From Holophagae bacterium (GTDB lineage Bacteria > Acidobacteriota > Holophagae > Acanthopleuribacterales > Acanthopleuribacteraceae), in assembly GCA_030429565.1 (NCBI GenBank), contig JAUIFE010000034.1:20362-84361 (forward strand): a stretch of 64,000 bases of DNA. The letters are read 5' to 3'. A model generated the notes under the pieces. It saw only the letters and a list, made by a program, of their open reading frames with translations. It did no database searches and was not told the DNA's origin. Of this stretch, positions 8,563-17,600 are shown one piece after another. A program made the translations under genes and the position numbers. Every line of letters starts with the position of its first letter. Position 1 is the first letter of the stretch.

Positions 8563-9447
8563 GTGCACCCTATGTTAGACATTACCGATTTGACCAAGAC
8601 CTACGACAATGGCACTCGCGCCCTCGACGGCATTAACCTCAGCATCCCCAAGGGCCTGTTTGGGCTGCTCGGCCCCAACGGCGCCGGTAAATCCTCGCTG
8701 ATGCGCACGATTGCCACGCTGCAAAATGCCGACACCGGTACGGTCCGTTTCGACGGCATCGACGTCCACGCCGATCCCCAACAACTGCGCCGCCGGCTCG
8801 GTTACCTGCCCCAGGATTTCGGCGTCTACCCGCGCATTTCGGCCTACGACCTGCTCAACCACCTCGCCATTCTCAAAGGCATCGACAAACGTGCCGAACG
8901 CCGCGAAGTGGTCGACGGCCTGCTGGACCACGTCAACCTCTTCCAACACCGCAAGCAAGCGGTTAGCGGCTTCTCCGGCGGCATGCGCCAACGCTTTGGC
9001 ATTGCCCAAGCGCTGCTCGGCGATCCCGATCTTCTGATCGTCGACGAACCCACGGCCGGCCTCGACCCCGAGGAACGCAACCGCTTCCACAACCTGCTGG
9101 TCAGCCTCGGTCGCGACAAGGTCATCATCCTCTCAACCCATATCGTCGACGACGTGGCCGAACTCTGCCCACGCATGGCGGTGCTGGCCGCCGGTAAAAT
9201 CCTGTGCGAAGGCAACCCGGCCGACCTGATCACCCAGCTCAACGGCCGCATTTGGCGCAAAACGGTGTCCCTCGACGAACTGCCGGTCGTCGAAGCCGAA
9301 CGCGACGTCATCTCCAAACGCCTCGCCGGCGGCCGCACCATCGTCCATATTCTCGCCGACGACGCCCCGCAAGGCTTTAACAGCGCCGACGCCGACCTGG
9401 AAGACGTCTACTTCGCCACCCTCTTCTCTCATCGCGGAGCAGCCTAA
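8563..9447 (+). CDS. ABC-2-type transporter ATP-binding protein
   Basis: GTG at 8563 follows GGAAAGGA by 4 nt; ATG at 8572 is the alternative and gives MLDITDLTKTYDNG, a typical ABC N-terminus. All nucleotide-binding motifs are intact (numbering from the GTG): Walker A GPNGAGKS (37-44), Q-loop Gln84 (YLPQDFG), signature SGGMRQ (138-143), Walker B LLIVDE (157-162), D-loop GLDP, and H-loop His193 (ILSTHIVDD). This is a CcmA-like/ABC-2 exporter ATPase with a short C-terminal extension. Its stop TAA overlaps the next ATG by one base (TAATG), so it pairs with the permease/peptidase fusion. It should power transport at the inner membrane; the substrate is unknown. Confidence 0.9.
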   Translation: MHPMLDITDLTKTYDNGTRALDGINLSIPKGLFGLLGPNGAGKSSLMRTIATLQNADTGTVRFDGIDVHADPQQLRRRLGYLPQDFGVYPRISAYDLLNHLAILKGIDKRAERREVVDGLLDHVNLFQHRKQAVSGFSGGMRQRFGIAQALLGDPDLLIVDEPTAGLDPEERNRFHNLLVSLGRDKVIILSTHIVDDVAELCPRMAVLAAGKILCEGNPADLITQLNGRIWRKTVSLDELPVVEAERDVISKRLAGGRTIVHILADDAPQGFNSADADLEDVYFATLFSHRGAA

Positions 9448-12400
9448 TGGTATTCGAAATGATGCGCTTCGAATGGCGCTACCAAATCCGTCAAGCCTCC
9501 TTCTATGTGGCCGGCTCCCTCCTTTTTATCGCCGCCTTCCTCATCACGGCAGTCAACCGCGTCAGCATGGGTGGCGCCAACCTGTTCAAAAACGGCGTCT
9601 ACACCACGACCCTGGTCAGCCTGGTGTTCAGCATCTTTGGGATGTTCCTCGCAGCCACCTTCATGAGCCAAACAGCCACCCGCAACCACAGCAGCAACAT
9701 GGCGGGCCTGCTCTACTGCAAACCGATTCCCGCCGCGCGCTACCAGATCGGCCGCTTCCTCGGCGCCTTCGCGGTGGTGGTCACCCTGTTCGCCGCCGTC
9801 CCACTCGGGCTCTTCAGCGGCACGCTCATGCCCTGGGTCGATCCGGCGCGACTCGGTCCCTTGAATCCCGCCGTCTACCTGACCACCTTCACCGCGGTTT
9901 CGGTGCCGACCCTGTTCGGCTTCTCGTGCCTGTTCTACGTGCTCGCCCTGCGTTTTCGCTCGGTGATGGCGGTCAACCTGGCGGCGCTGGTCCTGCTCAT
10001 CGGCTACGAAATTGGCAACGACCTGCTCACCTCGCCCGACCAACGCGTGACGGCGGCATTGCTGGATCCGTTTGGCATGACGGCCTTTATGGAGGTCACC
10101 CGCTATTGGACGATCTTCGACAAAAACAACCTCAGCTTGCCGCTCGACGGTCTCCTGCTGTGGAACCGCCTGATTTGGGTCGGTCTCGGCCTCGCTGCCA
10201 CCCTGCTCTTTGGCCGACTGCACCAACCGCTGCGCCTGCATCCCCCCAAAAAAGCCAAACCGAAACGCCGCCGCCAACAAGCCGACACGCCGCCCCAAGG
10301 CACCACCATCACGATCCCGATCCAACCCGGCCGCAACGGCCTCAAACTGGTGACAAGCATCTGGTTTGAGGTGCGTCAGGTGCTCGGCGCCTCGTCGTTC
10401 CGGCTGTTGATCCCCCTGGCGGTCACCCTGCTGCTGGGGATACTGTTCAGCCCAACCAACGTCTACGAAATCTACAAATGGCCGCTGACGATGACGATGG
10501 TCGACACGATCCGCTTCGGCTTACAAACCTTCGCGATCGTCATCATTACCTTCTACAGTGCCGAAATCGTTTGGCGCGAACGCGGCGCCGGCATCGGCGA
10601 TATCGTCGACAGCATGCCGGTACCCAACGCGGTCTTCTGGGTGGCGAAACTGGTCGCGGCCTGGCTGGTGCTCTTGGTGATTTTGGCGATCGGCATGCTG
10701 GTCACCATTTTGACCCAGCTTGGCGCCGGCCACCAACACCTGGACCTGCCGCAATACCTGACGACACTGTCCCTGTTCTCGGCTTTGCCTTGGATGATGC
10801 TCACGGTGGCGGCATTTCTGCTGCAGGTGTTGTGCCCCAACAAATACGCGGGCATGTTCGCCTTTGTCGCGCTGCTGGGTTGCGGCTTCGGTTTGAACCT
10901 CGCGGGTTTCGGCAACAACCTCTTGTTGTTCAGCACGTCACCTGGCTTAACCAGTTCAGACTTAAACGGTTATGGCTGGTTTTTGGAGACACATGCTTGG
11001 TATATGTTGTATTGGGGTGCGCTGGCAACAGCAATGGCTTTCGCCGGTTACGCCCTGTGGCAACGCGGACCACGAAAAGGCCTGCGGACGCGGCTGCGTG
11101 GGTTCCTCGGCAACCTCGGTCGCGGCGGCCAAATCGTCAGTAGCGCCGCCTGCGTGGTGTTCCTCGCCACCGGCCTGTTCATCTACACCAACACCCGTGT
11201 GCGCAACGAGCACAATAGCGCGGCCCAGGAAGAAGCGGAGCAAATCGCCTACGAAAAGGCCTTCGCCAAGTACATCGCCGCGCCAGTCCCCGAAATCACC
11301 AAAGTCGATGTCACCGTGGAAATCTTCCCCGAACAGCGCCGCCTACTGGCCGACGCCGAATTGGTGTTGGTCAACAAAAGTCACCAACCCATAAACCGCT
11401 TCCTGGTCGCCAAACCGGAATACACGCAGGCCTTCACCGTGGAAATAGCAGGCGGCGCGCTAAACGAAACGGCGGGTCCTGGCAACACTTACTGGTTTGA
11501 ATTCATGCAGCCGTTGCAGCCAGGAGAAGAACGGCGCGGTCGCATGACCGTGGAACGGGGGCGCCAAGGCTTCCGTGAGGGGAACGAGGACACAACGGTC
11601 GTCGGCAACGGAACCTTCATCAGCAATCTGGAACTGTTCCCAAGTTTCGGCTACCAGGTCGACTTCCAAATCACCGACGCGGTCACGCGCAAGCGCCACG
11701 ACTTGCCGCCGCCGCACCGCGCCAACAAGCTGCACGACGAACGGTTCCACAACCAAACTTTTCTGGGGCCGGGCAATGGCTTCATTGATTTTGAAGCCAA
11801 AATTGCAACGGCGGCCGACCAAATCGCGGTGGCGCCTGGTTACTTGCAAAACGAATGGCGTGACGGTGAACGGCGCTGGTTCCACTACAAAATGGACGCA
11901 CCCATGCTCAACTTTTACGCCTTCACCTCGGCACGGCTCGAGGTCACCCGTGACAACCACAAGGGCGTCAACATCGAGATTTACCACCACGCGCAGCACG
12001 CCATGAACGTGGCCCGCATGGTGCAAAGTACCAAGGACACGCTGGATTACATGACCCAGCACTTTGGTCCTTATCAACACCGCCAGTTGCGTATTATCGA
12101 GTTCCCGCGTTACCGCAATTACGCGCAGAGCTTCGCCAACACGGTGCCCTACTCGGAATTGGGTTTTATCAGTGACCTACGCGATCCGCTGAAGGTCGAT
12201 ACGGCCTACAACACCACCGCTCACGAGGTCGCTCACCAGTGGTGGGGCCATCAGTTGGTCGGCGCCAACGTGCAAGGCGGCGCGGTTCTTTCGGAAACCT
12301 TGGCCCAATACAGCGAGTTGATGGTCATGAAGGAGAACTTGGGTCTGATGAGTGTGCGCCGTGCCCTGAAGGTGGAGTTAGACCTCTACCTGCGTGGCCG

Positions 12401-13082
12401 CACGCGTGAGGTTTTTGAGGAGCAGCCGCTGTTGCTGACCGAGAACCAGAACTACATTCACTACAACAAAGGCTCGCTGGTGATGATGGCGCTGCACGGG
12501 TTGCTGGGAGAGGCGCGGCTCAACGGTGCGATCAAAAGCCTGCTCGAAGAACACCGCTTCGCCAAGGGTCCGTATCCAACCTCGCTCGACTTGCAGAAGC
12601 ACTTGAACCAGGTCGCCGACGCAGGCGAACAAGCCGTCATCGCCGATCTATTCGAGCGCATTATTCTGTACGATCTGAAGATGACGGCGGCCACGGTGAC
12701 GCCACGCGTGGACGGTCGTTACGACGTGCGCTTGGAACTGGACGCAGCCCGTTTCGAAGCCGACGGTCAGGGTCGCGAAAATGAAATCGATTTGGACGAA
12801 ACGGTCGAGATCGCGCTTTTCAACAAAGATCCAGACACAATGGCGGATGACACGGGCATCCTTTACCTGGCAAGACACCGCGTCACAGCCGGCACCAACA
12901 CGCTTGCGTTGGTTGTCGATCAAAAGCCCAGCCACGCCGGGATTGATCCCCTGCTGCGCTTCATCGATCGCGATCACGACGACAATGTGATGCCGGTCGA
13001 GACGGAAGCGGCAGACGACGAACCGGAAGTAACCCAAACCACGGGCCAAACGGCAAAGCCGCATGCGAAACCGCTGCCCTAA
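9447..13082 (+). CDS. ABC-2 permease fused to M1-family metallopeptidase
   Basis: 1211 residues. The N-terminal half (about 1-580) has two sets of hydrophobic helices separated by a basic linker near residues 265-280 (KKAKPKRRRQQ), consistent with two ABC-2 permease halves in one chain. After a last helix (about 565-580) comes a long extracytoplasmic part containing a gluzincin domain with HEVAH at 926-930 and a downstream glutamate at 950 (VLSETLAQYSEL). The HEVAHQWWGHQ..GANVQG..LSETLAQY pattern is that of the known ABC permease/M1 aminopeptidase fusions. In that family the spacing to the third zinc ligand is one residue longer than in classical M1 enzymes. The C-terminus (about 1170-1211) is acidic and Thr-rich. 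It is translated with the ATPase upstream. A role in peptide processing or transport is inferred. Confidence 0.88.
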   Translation: MVFEMMRFEWRYQIRQASFYVAGSLLFIAAFLITAVNRVSMGGANLFKNGVYTTTLVSLVFSIFGMFLAATFMSQTATRNHSSNMAGLLYCKPIPAARYQIGRFLGAFAVVVTLFAAVPLGLFSGTLMPWVDPARLGPLNPAVYLTTFTAVSVPTLFGFSCLFYVLALRFRSVMAVNLAALVLLIGYEIGNDLLTSPDQRVTAALLDPFGMTAFMEVTRYWTIFDKNNLSLPLDGLLLWNRLIWVGLGLAATLLFGRLHQPLRLHPPKKAKPKRRRQQADTPPQGTTITIPIQPGRNGLKLVTSIWFEVRQVLGASSFRLLIPLAVTLLLGILFSPTNVYEIYKWPLTMTMVDTIRFGLQTFAIVIITFYSAEIVWRERGAGIGDIVDSMPVPNAVFWVAKLVAAWLVLLVILAIGMLVTILTQLGAGHQHLDLPQYLTTLSLFSALPWMMLTVAAFLLQVLCPNKYAGMFAFVALLGCGFGLNLAGFGNNLLLFSTSPGLTSSDLNGYGWFLETHAWYMLYWGALATAMAFAGYALWQRGPRKGLRTRLRGFLGNLGRGGQIVSSAACVVFLATGLFIYTNTRVRNEHNSAAQEEAEQIAYEKAFAKYIAAPVPEITKVDVTVEIFPEQRRLLADAELVLVNKSHQPINRFLVAKPEYTQAFTVEIAGGALNETAGPGNTYWFEFMQPLQPGEERRGRMTVERGRQGFREGNEDTTVVGNGTFISNLELFPSFGYQVDFQITDAVTRKRHDLPPPHRANKLHDERFHNQTFLGPGNGFIDFEAKIATAADQIAVAPGYLQNEWRDGERRWFHYKMDAPMLNFYAFTSARLEVTRDNHKGVNIEIYHHAQHAMNVARMVQSTKDTLDYMTQHFGPYQHRQLRIIEFPRYRNYAQSFANTVPYSELGFISDLRDPLKVDTAYNTTAHEVAHQWWGHQLVGANVQGGAVLSETLAQYSELMVMKENLGLMSVRRALKVELDLYLRGRTREVFEEQPLLLTENQNYIHYNKGSLVMMALHGLLGEARLNGAIKSLLEEHRFAKGPYPTSLDLQKHLNQVADAGEQAVIADLFERIILYDLKMTAATVTPRVDGRYDVRLELDAARFEADGQGRENEIDLDETVEIALFNKDPDTMADDTGILYLARHRVTAGTNTLALVVDQKPSHAGIDPLLRFIDRDHDDNVMPVETEAADDEPEVTQTTGQTAKPHAKPLP

Positions 13083-13089
13083 ACGCAGC

Positions 13090-13120
13090 GCGGCCGGGGG
13101 TTAACCCGGCCGCTTGTTTC
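13090..13120 (+). terminator. Intrinsic terminator after the ABC/M1 operon
   Basis: A 9-bp perfect stem GCGGCCGGG/CCCGGCCGC (13090-13098 / 13105-13113) has a GGTTAA loop and is followed by TTGTTTC. It lies 8 nt after the stop codon at 13082. It may also serve the converging AraC gene from the other side. Confidence 0.75.
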
Positions 13121-13155
13121 GTGCTTAAGTCGGAAAACAACAGAAAAAGACGTGG

Positions 13156-13983
13156 TTAGGCGACTTGGGAACGCAGCGTCGCCAACCATTTCTTAGGCGT
13201 CATGCCGTAGGTTTTACGGAAGTGACGGGTCATGTGACTCTGATCGGCGAATTCGCAGTGGGCGGCGGTCTCAACCAAAGAACGGCCGCTCGCCATCATT
13301 TCGCGGGCCTTAGCGAGACGACGCATGATCAAGTAACGATGGGGACTGGTACCGAACAAGGCGCGGAAATCACGCGAGAGCTGCCAACGGTCGCGACCTG
13401 TGACGGTTTCCAGTTCGTCGAGGGTCACGTTTTGGTCCCAGTGGGCGCAAAGGTACTGGCGGGCGGCTTCGGCGGCGGGGTAATCGAAACGCTTGCGGGC
13501 GGGCGCGGCCGCGCCGGCGACGGTGTCGAGCGCAACAGCCAGATCGAACACGCCGTCTTGGTATTCGAGTGGCGCAAGTGGGTCGTCGTAGCGGCCGAGC
13601 AAATGGTTGACCGCTGCATACAGGCGCGGGTCGTCGGAAACGCCGTCGGCGATGAAGGGCAAGGCTTTGCCGCCAAGTGCGGCCTGGATCTGGGCCGGCT
13701 CAACGTAAAGGACGCGGTAACGAAAACCTTCATCGGTACCGGCAAAGCCGTTGTGCAGCTCGTCGGGATGCACGATCACGGTGCGGCCCGGCAAGCTACG
13801 TCGCACGGCACCGCGATAGTCAAAGGTTTGCACGCCGGCGAGCGTCAGCCCAATGGCATAAGTATCGTGACGATGGGCGTCGTAGGCGTTGCCGGCAAAA
13901 AAAGCTTCGAAACGTTTGATCTGGCCGGGCGCCTGAAAGATCCAATCGGCAGGGGTTCGGTGGTGTGGGTTCGGTTTACTCAT
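13156..13983 (-). CDS. AraC-family transcriptional regulator
   Basis: 275 residues. The N-terminal half has the cupin-type ligand-binding pattern (HRHDTYAIGLTLAG about 38-52, GRTVIVHPDELHNG about 66-80). The C-terminal about 90 residues form two helix-turn-helix units (TLDELETVTGRDRWQLSRDFRALFG, then SLVETAAHCEFADQSHMTRHFRKTYGMTP), ending in the AraC consensus. These one-component regulators bind a small molecule and activate or repress nearby promoters. It is convergent with the ABC/M1 operon and starts a long minus-strand block. No strong ribosome-binding site is visible, so the start (ATG at 13983) rests on the N-terminal pattern. The effector and targets are unknown. Confidence 0.9.
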   Translation of the reverse strand: MSKPNPHHRTPADWIFQAPGQIKRFEAFFAGNAYDAHRHDTYAIGLTLAGVQTFDYRGAVRRSLPGRTVIVHPDELHNGFAGTDEGFRYRVLYVEPAQIQAALGGKALPFIADGVSDDPRLYAAVNHLLGRYDDPLAPLEYQDGVFDLAVALDTVAGAAAPARKRFDYPAAEAARQYLCAHWDQNVTLDELETVTGRDRWQLSRDFRALFGTSPHRYLIMRRLAKAREMMASGRSLVETAAHCEFADQSHMTRHFRKTYGMTPKKWLATLRSQVA

Positions 13984-14037
13984 GATGGGGGCAACGTACC
14001 AAGGGTCTTGATGGTTTATTAAAAGGTTCGAATAAAC

Positions 14038-14275
14038 CCGAAACAGAGCGATTCGGGTGGATGATTTCGCACAAGCTTTAACCTAAAAAGCGCGAAATGT
14101 GTGGATGATTTTGGTCAAAGGTTTGGAGTGAAACAGTTTGGGAAAAGCGGACCGGGGCCGCTCACGGCGCGTCCTGCTTATGGTGAACATTTTTGCGAGA
14201 TGTTGCAGCCCAGTAGGTTGCCCGATGTCACCGCCAACATTCACTCCGTTGCGGGTTTCATCTTAAGGTTCGGGT
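14038..14275. repeat. Degenerate copies of the inverted-repeat (MITE-like) family
   Basis: CCGAAACAGAGCGATTCGGG and TGGATGATTTCGC at 14038 match the left end of the 26035 copy. A second end-like sequence, ACCTAAAAAGCGCGAAAT, at about 14080 resembles the 38312 copy. Downstream, ATTTTTGCGAGATGTTGCAG CCCAGTAGGTTG matches the inner part of the intact copies. Ends do not pair cleanly, so this is read as an old or nested remnant. Confidence 0.45.
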
Positions 14276-14504
14276 CATCACGCGGATTATACCAACCTGT
14301 GGCGCCTCAGCTTTGGGTTAAACCAACCGTATTTGCACACCAACCGGCCGTCGTCACTCTTGTTTTCCCATTCGATGGGTTTTGAATTTACCGGAGAACG
14401 TCCTGAATCATATGGCGTTTGTGGCCGTCAGGGCGTAACCCCCTGCCCGTTGGGGCAAATTTGGCGTATCCCAGAAGTCGCGGCCGACGTTACCCGCACA
14501 GGGA

Positions 14505-14558
14505 TTTTTTTCTCCCCAAATACCTTCTTTTTGTGAAAGGTCTTTGGGGAGAAAAAAA
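14505..14558. repeat. Long inverted repeat, T-tract left and A-tract right
   Basis: Two 23- to 24-nt arms (14505-14527 and 14535-14558) are complementary with few mismatches around a 7-nt TTTTTGT loop. Their core is CTCCCCAAA/TTTGGGGAG. The T-run precedes and the A-run follows the stem on both strands, the opposite of an intrinsic terminator's U-tail. A different role, or a mobile-element origin, is therefore likelier. Confidence 0.6.
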
Positions 14559-14622
14559 TGTTTTGACTGCCAACCCATCACCTCGATGGGGGTCATATCA
14601 GCTTTGCTTTCAGTTGATTTGC

Positions 14623-14647
14623 AAAAACGGGCCGCCGGCTTGCCGGC
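14623..14647 (-). terminator. Candidate terminator for the GH71/99-like gene
   Basis: On the minus strand a GCCGG-CAAG-CCGGC hairpin (14634-14647) is followed, after a short GC gap, by TTTTT (14623-14627). It lies about 53 nt past the stop of the upstream minus-strand gene. The stem is short, so this is only a candidate. Confidence 0.35.
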
Positions 14648-14699
14648 ATGGTTCTACCTTGGCCGGCGACCCTGTTCGGTTTGTTGTTGGTAACTCGGC

Positions 14700-17600
14700 T
14701 TAGCGCAACATCAGGCGCAGCGCCGAGACGTGGACACGGTCGCCGTCGTCGTCGGACTCGGCACGGAAGCGCACGTCGGCCGTATCGCTAAAGCCTTGAT
14801 CGCCGGCGGCGTGGGTGATGGTGGCGCGGTAAGGTTCCTCGTTGGCGAAATCGTCGCCGTAGGTGTAGGCCGCCACTTCGGTCCATGTGTCGCCGTCCCA
14901 TAGCTCGACCAACAAGCGCTCGCCTGCCGCCATGCCGACGGTTTTGAATTCGAAGTTCAACGTAACCGCTGTTGCATCGCACAGGTCGTAGCGGCCGTCG
15001 ATCATCCTGGCCAATCTGGCGCCCGCGTCATCCTGTTGATCGGCGTCGGCTTTTTTCACCGCTTCGGCACGGGCCACGGAGGCGGTTGCCGGCCGGATCG
15101 GTAACTGATCACTCAGCGCGATTTCGCCGCGTTGCATTTTCGTTGCTGCGCCCATCAGTTGCAGGTACCAGTCGCTTGGCAGGGCTTCGCCGTCGGCGTC
15201 TAAGGTTAAGAACCGGCCGGTGGTCGGCGTTTGCCCCGCGTTTTCGGCGAGTTTGAACATGGCTGTCGCCTCGTCGACTTCGTCGAACATGGCCACGTAG
15301 ATCATCTCGCAGCCTGCATCAACGGCGTTGTAGACCTGACGCCAGAAGAAGCGCCCGCCGCGACGGGGAATTTGGTTAAACGGGCTGCCGTCGCCTTTGA
15401 GGTTGCGCCAGGAGAAGCCCGGAAACACCACCGGCATATAGGCCGTGTCGGAACCGGCCAAGCTCGCCAAGTCGGGTTCGATTTTGGTGTCACGGAAGCG
15501 GTCGGCGCCGGCGTCGTTGGCGAAACGACCAACCGCCCACGGGCTGATCACGTCGGCGGCGCGGTAGACCCTGCGCCAAGCCGCGCTGTGGTTGCGCCAA
15601 CCGGGATCCACACCCAGTTTCAAGGTGACACGGTAGCGTTCCGGTGCGGTTTCGGTTAACCAGCGCACCAGTTCGGCCGCTTGCGCGGTGGAGCCAGGAC
15701 GACCGTTGAGACCGAAACCCCACAGCGACAGGACCGGCCGGCCGTTGTGGTGTAAGTAACGGTCACTTTCGGTGATGCGCAAATCGTCGACTAAGTGTTT
15801 CCAATCGTTTTTGAGGTCGTTGACGAAGGTGTTCGGGTTCCCACCCGAGATGTCGTACATGTTGGCGAACACGCGGCCGTGCTGCTCGGCACCGGCACGC
15901 ACGTTGTTGAGCACGCGGTCACGCACATTGCGCATGTTGACGGCTTCGCCGATGAAGCGCTGCACGAACACGCCGTCAATGCCGTAATCCTTCATCCAAC
16001 GCACATGGCGTTCGACGGTTTTCGGCGTATAGGCACTGTACAGGCCGGCGGTGCGGCCGTTGCTGTTTTTGAAGCTGGTCTCGAACAGCTCGTCGGCGTC
16101 GTACTCGCGCAGATCGGGCCACATCTCGAAGCTAATATTGTCGGCGGCGGGTTTGCGGCGCGACCAATGACGCCAACCGGCACCACTGCCGTCGCCGGCG
16201 GCCATAAACCAACCTTGATAGCCGGCCATGACCTTGCCGGTTAAGCTGCGGGCGTCGACGGCGTTTTGACCGGGATCGAAATTCACGGACCAAACAATGT
16301 CGGCGCCGGCGTAAAGCAGCAGCGCGCCGCCGTTGGTGAGTTCCAGTGTGTCGGCACCCGAATTGACGGTGTTGCTTGCCCACAAGGCCGCGCCGGCGGC
16401 GGTGTACAGCACCAAGTTGCCGTCGTCCTGGAAGACGAAGCGGGTGGCGCCCTTGCCATGCGTGCGCGACGACCATTCGGCGTTGCCGTTGCCGCGGTTA
16501 CGCAAGACGAGATTGCCGTCGCCTTGCAGGTAAAAGCGGAAGGCGTCGTTGTCGGCTTTGAGGTATTGGTTGTTGTTCAAACCCTCGCCCACCAACAAAC
16601 GCGGCGTGCGGTGGCCCGACGGCAAATCTTCGTCGATGACATTCACGATACGGGTGATGGTGTTGGCTTCGTTGCCGGCGGCGTCGCTGACGTCGTAACG
16701 CAACGCATAGCGACCCACTCGACCCGCGTCGACATTGCCGCTAACCTGAATAGCGGCGCTCAGGTCGCCGTCGGTTTCGTCGAGGGCGCGGGCCCCGGGA
16801 TCTTCGAAAAAGGAACCACGGGTCAGCGTCATCGGGTTGGCGCCGCGCAAGGTGATCACCGGCGGCGTGGTATCGGGCCGGGTGCCGTCATCGATGAACT
16901 GAATCTCAGCGAGCTGGGTCGAATTGGCGGCGGCCGGATCGCGATTGCTGTCAATGGCCAAACGAATCACGCGAAACGCACCCTGACTGTCAAAGCGATA
17001 ATTTTTGGTTTGGAAACGCGCACTGAAGCGTTCACCGTTGCGGCGATCCAGTTCAACCCAATCGCGGCCGTTCTGCGAACCCAACAATCGCCAATCCATG
17101 GGATCGCGTTCGGGGGCGTCGTTGGCCGAGGTCAGTTGGTAACCGTTGATGAAGATCGGGTTGTTGTCGTGGTCGACCTGAATCCAGCCTTCATCGGCGA
17201 AGGTCAGCCATTTGGTGCGTGAATTGCCGTCAAAGGCTTTGTCTTTGGTTTCGTTGGGGCAGTTTTGCCCGCTGGCGGTAATGCCGTTATCGAGGCCGCA
17301 ACCGCCCAAACCTTGGAAGTAGTAAATCGGTTGGCGGGCGCGTTCGGAGGTGGTGTAGTAATCAACACCCAGCCGATCCCAGGCAATGGCTTCGCCTTGC
17401 GGCTCGCTGCGCACGGGAATTTTGACGGGATCGCGCGACAAGGCGGCGCCGACACTTTCGCCGGCGGCACGTGTCCACAAGTAATTGCGCGTGGTGGTGC
17501 GAATGATGATACGGCTGCCGTCGGGCGAAATGTCACCGGCGGTGAGCCAGTGAATATTGATGCGGGCGACTTCTTCGCCAACGCGCGTGGTACCGTCGAC

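Larger units (their letters stand above)
13984..14699. other. Intergenic region with decayed repeats, no gene seen
   Basis: This region holds degenerate MITE-like sequence (about 14038-14275), a hairpin-rich stretch around 14420-14500 (CCCCCTGCCCGTTGGGG), a long inverted repeat at 14505-14558, and a candidate terminator at 14623-14647. Small ORFs in it (for example 14101-14385 plus) overlap these repeats and match no recognisable family. Confidence 0.5.

Noticed and set aside
7019..8568. ORFs of 90-200 codons across the second repeat cluster
   Set aside because: Same reason: repeated peptide blocks come from tandem arrays and element copies, and both strands are open at once.
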